The notes under the pieces were generated by a model, which was not told the DNA's origin, made no database searches, and saw only the letters and a program-made list of their open reading frames with translations. This document shows, piece by piece, positions 58,230 to 64,000 of a stretch of 64,000 nucleotides of DNA. How positions within the stretch are numbered: the first letter of the stretch is position 1; every line of letters begins with the position of its first letter. The translations under genes were made by a program, and so were the position numbers. The stretch is from Corella eumyota (taxonomy: Eukaryota; Chordata; Ascidiacea; Phlebobranchia; Corellidae): positions 1,116,001 to 1,180,000 of the forward strand of contig OY720099.1 in NCBI GenBank assembly GCA_963082875.1. Reading direction: 5' to 3'.

Positions 58230-59154
58230 ATCAACTTGTTAATTGAAATTGGTTTTTATGTGAATTTTGGGTTTTAGCGCAGCCAAGAGAGTAAAAAATA
58301 TTCACAAGTCGAACTATATTTTGTGCAGAAATATTTTCACTACAAAAACTTATAAAAAGCTTGTGGTCTGCTTTGGCTGAATATACAATATTTATATTTT
58401 TTCTAGCTACACAATGGTTGTTTCACAAATGGTCGACAAATTTATTATTATTTATATTACAAAGCATTCTATAGTTTATAGATAATTATGTATTTTATAT
58501 TTTTATTTTGTGTTTTTTTAAAGGAGGCTCGATTACAATCGTATAAGTAATTCTAAAATCACTACTTTTAAAATTGTAAATATTAATATTATTGTTTTAA
58601 TTTTTTTTTTTTTAATTAACTGGTTATATTTATAACGCAATACTAATCATATTTCGTACAAGTATTGCTTATTAACTAACGAGCGCAAATTATTTTGCTT
58701 GAGTTGATATTTTTTTAGCACTGTGTATTTTATTTGTTTTCTTGCTACCTAACCTAATGCAGTAAATTAACTAACATCATTTCGAGTCTGTTATAATTTA
58801 AAAGGTAAAAACTACTTGGAAATCATTCAGTTTAGCGATTTTTATTAAAAATTAGAATTTAAACATCATTAGGCCTTTTCATCAACGCGGCGTTTTAGTT
58901 TTAGGCAAAGTGAGTAGCCATACGAACGCTACCATTTGTAAGCGAGTTCTAAGAGTAAGGTTGCTAAAATTTAAATCCTTATCTTGAGGGTGATCAGTAG
59001 AGTCAGAGAAGTTTCTGTTTCTTTAAGTTAAAACCAAAACAAAATTCTTTCTCCTTTTAAATAGTTTGTTTACCTTATTTTTAAACAGATTAAACCATTA
59101 AATTTAAACTACACAGTCTGTAAAGTAGATCAAATTAAAACAGCTCCAACAAAT
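58230..59154. other. ROR-B 3' flank
   Basis: AT-rich sequence with no coding signal. I did not find an unambiguous AATAAA close to the stop. The satellite array begins at its right end. Confidence 0.4.
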
Positions 59155-60595
59155 TAATTTTCAATTTTGCAATAGAACAAAAGTTACAGCAATTTTATAT
59201 TTTGCTTTAAGTGTGATAGAATATATATTATACAAAATGACCAAAAAAAAAATTTTTTTCAATATTAAAAATTGGTTACACTAAAAAAAACAATAGTTTA
59301 GCAAACATTTTTACAAATTTTAATGTTGTATATTAATATCTACTATAGTTATGACAAATTTATTAGTATTTTACAAAATCGCCAAATGTAAAATTTTGTA
59401 TTTAAATGGAAGCGCATGGTCCTAACTAAGATTCAAGATAAAACATTTCTTCAAAATTCGCAATAAAACAAAACTAACAGCATTTTTATATTTTGCCTAC
59501 ACCGTGACCTTTTAACCTATAGGGTGGTATGGAAATATATATTATACAAAATGACCAAAAAATTTTTTTTTTCAAAATTGAAAATTGATTGCATCATTAA
59601 AAGCTCGATAGTTGAGCAAACATTTTTGCAAAATTTTAATATTGTATATTAATATATACCAGAGTTATGACACATTTATTAATATTTTGCGAAATCGCCA
59701 AATGTAAAATTTTGTATTTAAATGGAAGCGTGTGGCCCTAACTAAGATTCATGATAAAACATTTCTTTAAAATTCGCAATAAAACAAAAATTACAGCATT
59801 TTTATATTTTGCCTATACCGTGACCTATTAACCTATAAGGTGGTATAGAAATATATAATATGAAATGACCAAAAATTTTTTTTTTTAAATTAAAAATTGA
59901 TTGCATCATTAAAAGCTCGATAGTTTAGCGAACATTTTTGCAAAATTTTAATATTGTATATTAATATATACCAAAGTTATGACAAATTTATTAATATTTT
60001 GCGAAATCGCCAAATGTAAAATTTTGTATATAAATGGAAGCGTATGGTCCTAACTAAGATTCAAGATAAAACATTTCTTTAAAATTCGCAATAGAACAAA
60101 AGTTATAGCATTTTTATATTTCGCCTATACCGTGACCTATTAACCTATAGGGTGGTATAGGAATATATAATATGAAATAACCAAAAAATTTTTTTTTTTA
60201 AATTAAAAATTGATTGCATCATTAAAAGCTCGATAGTTTAGTGAACATTTTTGCAAAATTTTAATATTGTATATTAATATATACCAAAGTTATGACAAAT
60301 TTATTAATATTTTGCGAAATCGCCAAATGTAAAATTTTGTATTTAAATGGAAGCGTATGGTCCTAACTAAGATTCAAGATAAAACATTTCTTTAAAATTT
60401 GCAATAGAACAAAAGTTATAGCATTTTTATATTTTGCCTATACCGTGACCTATTAACCTATAAGGAGGTATAGGAATATATAATATAAAATGACAAAAAA
60501 ATTTTGTAAAATTTTGTATTTAAATGGAAGCGTATGGTCTTAACTAAGATTCAAGATAAAACATTTCTTCCAAATTCGCAATAGAACAAAAGTTA

Positions 60596-60780
60596 GTTAT
60601 TTTTTTTTGTTATCGCAAATTTGTTTTAAATGCTTAAGGATGTAATATTGTTACGTTTTACAAAGCTACTTTGTAGCGATGTGGTAAGATCTGTAGAAGT
60701 GTTGGTTAAATGTCTTGGGTTCGATTACCGTCGAAAATACAAATTTAAAATTTTTTTAGAAGCTAACTTGTAACATCAAA
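60596..60780 (+). mobile_element. tRNA-derived SINE-like insert in the satellite, copy 1
   Basis: This piece replaces about 95 bases of the satellite unit. It has a box-A-like tagcgatgtggtaag (60673-60687) and a B-box-like gggttcgattaccg (60717-60730), followed by an A/T-rich tail and a poly-A run. tRNA-like spacing is kept, but stems are poor, so it is a SINE and not a tRNA gene. Confidence 0.5.
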
Positions 60781-61189
60781 AAAAAAATTTTTTAAATTTT
60801 AAATTGGTTGCATCATTAAAAGCGCGATAGTTTAGCGAACATTTTTACAAAATTTTAATATTGTATATTAATATATACCAGAGTTATGACAAATTTATTA
60901 TTATTTTGCGAAATCGCCAAATGTAAAATTTTGTATTTAAATGGAAGCGTATGGTCCTAACTAAGATTCAAGATAAAACATTTCTTTAAAATTCGCAAAA
61001 GAACAAAATTTACAACATTTTTATATTTCGCCTATACCGTGACCTATTAACCTATATGGTGGTAAAGGAATATATTATATAAAATGACAAAAAATGTTTG
61101 TAAAATTTTGTATTTAAATGGAAGCGTATGGTCTTAACTAAGATTCAAGATAAAACATTTCTTCCAAATTCGCAATAGAACAAAAGTTA

Positions 61190-61374
61190 GTTATTTTTTT
61201 TTGTTATCGCAAATTTGTTTTAAATGCTTAAGCATGTGATATTGTTACGTTTCACAAAGCTACTTCGTGGCGATGTAGTAAGATCTGTAGAAGTGTTGGT
61301 CAAATGTCTTGGGTTCGATTACCGTCGAAAATACAAATTTAAAATTTTTTTAGAAGCTAACTTGTAACATCAAA
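61190..61374 (+). mobile_element. tRNA-derived SINE-like insert in the satellite, copy 2
   Basis: Lies exactly 594 bases after copy 1, with a few substitutions (tggcgatgtagtaag for box A, gggttcgattaccg unchanged). The fixed offset shows it was copied with the array and did not insert twice. Confidence 0.5.
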
Positions 61375-62961
61375 AAAAATAATTTTTAATTTTAAAATTG
61401 GTTGCATCATTAAAAACTCGATAGTTTAGCGAACATTTTTGCAAAATTTTAATATTGTATATTAATATATACCAAAGTTATGACAAATTTATTAATATTT
61501 TGCGAAATCGTCAAATGTAAAATTTTGTATTTAAATGGAAGCGTATGGTCCTAACTAAGATTCAAGATAAAACATTTCTTCAAAATTCGCAATAAAACAA
61601 AAGTTACAGCATTTTTATATTTCGCCAATAACGTGACCTATTAAACTATAGCGTGATATAGGAGTAGTATATAATATGAAATGACCAAAAAAAGTTTTTT
61701 TTCAAAATTTAAAATTGATTGCATCATTAAAAGCTCGATAGTTTAGCAAACATTTTTGCAAAATTTTAATATTGTATATTAATATATACCAGAGTTATGA
61801 CAAATTTATTAATATTTTGCGAAATCGCAAAATGTAAAATTTTGTATTTAAATAGAAGCGTATGGTCCTAACTAAGATTCAAGATAAAACATTTCTTCAA
61901 AATTCGCAATAAAACAAAAGTTACAGCATTTTTATATTTTGCCTATACCGTGACCTATTAACCTATAAGGTGGTATAGGAATATATAATATGAAATGACC
62001 AAAAAATTTTTTTTTTCAAAATTTAAAATTGATTGCATCATTAAAAGCTCGATAGTTTAGCGAACATTTTTGCAAAATTTTAATATTGTATATTAATATA
62101 TACTAGAGTTATGACAAATTTATTAATATTTTACAAAATCGCCAAATGTAAAAATTTGTATTTAAATGGAAGCGTATGGTCCTAACTAAGATTCAAGAAA
62201 AAACATTTCTTCAAAATTCGCAATAAAACAAAAGTTACAGCATTTTTATATTTCGCCTACACCGTGACCTATTAACCTATGGGGTGGTCTGGAAATATAT
62301 ATTACACAAAATGACCAAAAAAATATTTTTTTTCAAAATTTAAAATTGATTGCATCATTAAAAGCTCGATAGTTTAGCGAACATTTTTGCAAAATTTTAA
62401 TATTGTATATTAATATATACCAGAGTTATGACAAATTTATTAATATTTTGCGAAATCGCAAAATGTAAAATTTTGTATTTAAATGGAAGCGTATGGAACT
62501 AAGATTATGAATAAAATATAAAATACAGCATTTTTATATTACGCCTATACCGTGATCTTTTAAACCCATAGGGTGATATAGAAATATATTTTAAAAAATA
62601 TCCAAAATTTTTTTTTTATTTATTATTGGTTTCACCATTAAAAGCGCGATAGTTAAGTGAACATTTCTGCAAATTTTTATTACTGTATATTAATATATAC
62701 CAAAGTTATGACAAATTTATCAATATTTTACAACATCGCCAAATGTAAAATCTTGTATTTAAATTGAAGCGTATGGTAACTATGCTTGACTGATTGGTAA
62801 CACAGATTTTTTTTATGTTAATAGCGTTAATAAAGTTCAGTTTTAAAAAAAAAATTTATATAATACAATCGAAGCTAGTTTTGCATTTTGTTACATATAA
62901 TTATTCCAGCAAAGCAACATTTTATCGCATTTTACATTATGACCATCTTAAGAAAACAGAA

Positions 62962-63984
62962 ATGGATGAACAAATAGCATTGGAATACTTTTCTCATAGG
63001 GTTTCTGTCAATGCATTTAATATAAATACAAACGTTGTGCTAGCAGTAAGTTTATAAGTAATAGAATGGAGCCTGGAAAACCACTTAAAAATAAACTTTT
63101 TAAGTTTTTGAATCTAAAATTAAAAGCCAATTTTCAATTTACCGAGTTTCTTTAGAAGAAAAATTTACAACTAAGTAATGCCAAGAAAACACTTGAAACT
63201 ACCACAGGCGTAGTACATGAAGGTTGCAAAGGTAAGTGGTATATGAGGGCTGCAGAAAGAAGGGCATGTGGCTTAATGAGAGTTACCACAATAAAATTTG
63301 CTTAAACCTTAAATTGTAAATTCATTGCTGCAATTCTTACGACGGCATTTCATCCAGGGAATTTCAAGGATATCAAATTGAATTTTAAGGATATCAAAAA
63401 GACTAAGTACGCTAAATATGTGGACGAAAAATCAGAGCTTTAGCCGTTTAAAAACTTGGTTATAGAATAGCTTACCTATGCTGGTGACTTTAAAAAATCA
63501 TTAAGGCTATGCTTCAATTAGTTTAACACATCACGTTTTTAAAATTGTTTTTATGTTGTAACTATAAGAAACGTTAGGTTTTTTTAAATGTGTTATATTA
63601 TTTCAGGATTACGTAGACGAAGAATTTGCTAATTGGATGAAGTAATTTCTTGAAAATTTGTAACTTATTATGATTTTTATTAAAAATGTAATAATTTATG
63701 AATATCTATAATGGAGTAAAAAATATTTTAATGATTTTTATTTTCAAATGTTCTTATATTAAAAATGACAATATTTATCATGTATTTATGTCTTTTTTAG
63801 CTCTGGTTTGTTAGTAATAAGCCATTGCACCACGTCAAGGTCAACCAGAAAGCAACAGGTTATTTTACCCAATAGGAAGGCAAACGATGAGATTTTAAAG
63901 GTACCTTGGAAAAGTAAGACACCTGAAAAATCCCAACCAAAAGCCTTTAAATTTAGTAATCAGCCAAATTTTCCCCAAATATAA
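62962..63984 (+). CDS. possible three-exon small protein, no known family
   Basis: Three segments join in frame through GT-AG introns: 62962-63045 (starts Met-Asp-Glu-Gln-Ile-Ala-Leu-Glu), 63607-63641 (Asp-Tyr-Val-Asp-Glu-Glu-Phe-Ala-Asn-Trp-Met) and 63801-63984, closing at a TAA after exactly 101 codons. Phases agree at both junctions (0 and 2), the donors are gtaagt and gtaatt, and the acceptors are tttcag and ttttttag. The first part is acidic and amphipathic, the last ~60 residues basic and Lys/Pro-rich. I do not recognise a domain. It sits directly after the satellite array, so the promoter may lie within the repeats. Upstream coding exons or a transposon origin are possible, and chance assembly cannot be excluded. 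Confidence 0.35.
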
Positions 63985-64000
63985 AATTTTAAACTAAGTT

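Larger units (their letters stand above)
59155..62780. repeat. satellite array, about 314-bp unit with a 594-bp higher-order repeat
   Basis: About a dozen copies of an AT-rich unit. Marker aatggaagcg (or a close variant) recurs at 59405, 59721, 60033, 60346, 60523, 60940, 61117, 61534, 61851, 62165, 62482 and 62762. Normal spacing is 312-317. Twice it reads 177 + 417, so 60346 to 60940 and 60940 to 61534 are each exactly 594 bases: a higher-order unit made of a shortened monomer plus a monomer interrupted by a SINE-like piece. Other constant phrases are attgcatcattaaaagctcg, atattgtatattaatatata and accgtgacctattaaccta. No coding potential. It starts about 0.9 kb past the ROR-B stop. Confidence 0.92.

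Noticed and set aside
60660-60740. Functional tRNA gene in the satellite
   Set aside because: A- and B-box-like sequences are present, but acceptor and anticodon stems do not pair and the copy is part of a repeat, so I call it SINE-derived.
59155-62780. CRISPR-like array or retroelement at the satellite
   Set aside because: Units abut with no spacers, no coding capacity and no terminal repeats; it is an ordinary tandem satellite.
63187-63303. A 39-codon open stretch within the candidate small gene intron, with a Trp-Tyr-Met-Arg ... Arg-Arg pattern faintly like YqaJ-type recombinase starts found in some transposons
   Set aside because: Too short and too weak to assign. It has no catalytic residues visible, so I do not annotate it.

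Overview
The window looks like a chordate of the tunicate type, most probably a Ciona species. It is AT-rich, with compact multi-exon genes, small introns and proteins that align closely to vertebrate families (TRAPPC5, RNF170, SF3A2, G-gamma, ROR). Species assignment is inferred from gene style, not searched. I rebuilt every gene model by hand from GT/AG junctions with phase checks; each main model closes to a whole number of codons.

Layout. 1-0.9 kb: flank, perhaps the tail of an upstream gene. 0.93-1.5 kb (-): a 102-residue single-pass membrane protein. 2.2-3.9 kb (-): TRAPPC5. 4.3-7.2 kb (-): a CYP2-type cytochrome P450, with a MITE and a tRNA-derived SINE in its introns. 8.0-12.6 kb (+): a BTB-BACK-kelch protein with a long C-terminal extension and a 56-bp minisatellite in one intron. 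13.2-13.6 kb (+): a G-protein gamma subunit. 14.0-15.3 kb (-): RNF170, divergent from SF3A2 (16.0-17.8 kb, +). 18.6-24.8 kb (-): a DH-PH Rho guanine-nucleotide exchange factor. 24.8-29.1 kb: AT-rich intergenic DNA. 29.1-44.1 kb and 46.1-58.2 kb (+): two tandem ROR-family receptors (Ig, Frizzled, kringle, transmembrane segment, tyrosine-kinase-like domain, tail). 59.2-62.8 kb: a satellite array of about 314-bp units with a 594-bp higher-order repeat carrying a SINE. 63.0-64.0 kb (+): a possible unrecognised three-exon small gene.

The most interesting part is the ROR pair. Both copies lack the aspartate of the DFG/DLG motif (Ile in one, Asn in the other), and both carry Pro in place of the conserved Asp of kinase subdomain IX, so both look like pseudokinases. 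The two genes are otherwise strongly diverged, yet share a 216-bp stretch of one kinase exon with only two differences. That stretch begins at the exon edge and ends inside the exon, which points to recent gene conversion. The copies also differ by one intron, and keep a short Ser-Cys-Asp-Ser-Gly-Leu-Pro tail motif although their tails are otherwise unrelated.

A second window-wide signal is the palindrome TGACGTCA, seen about 43 times by eye where about 0.5 would be expected at roughly 30% GC. It is found in introns, UTRs and even exons. I saw no retrovirus-like or capsid-bearing element that I could support.
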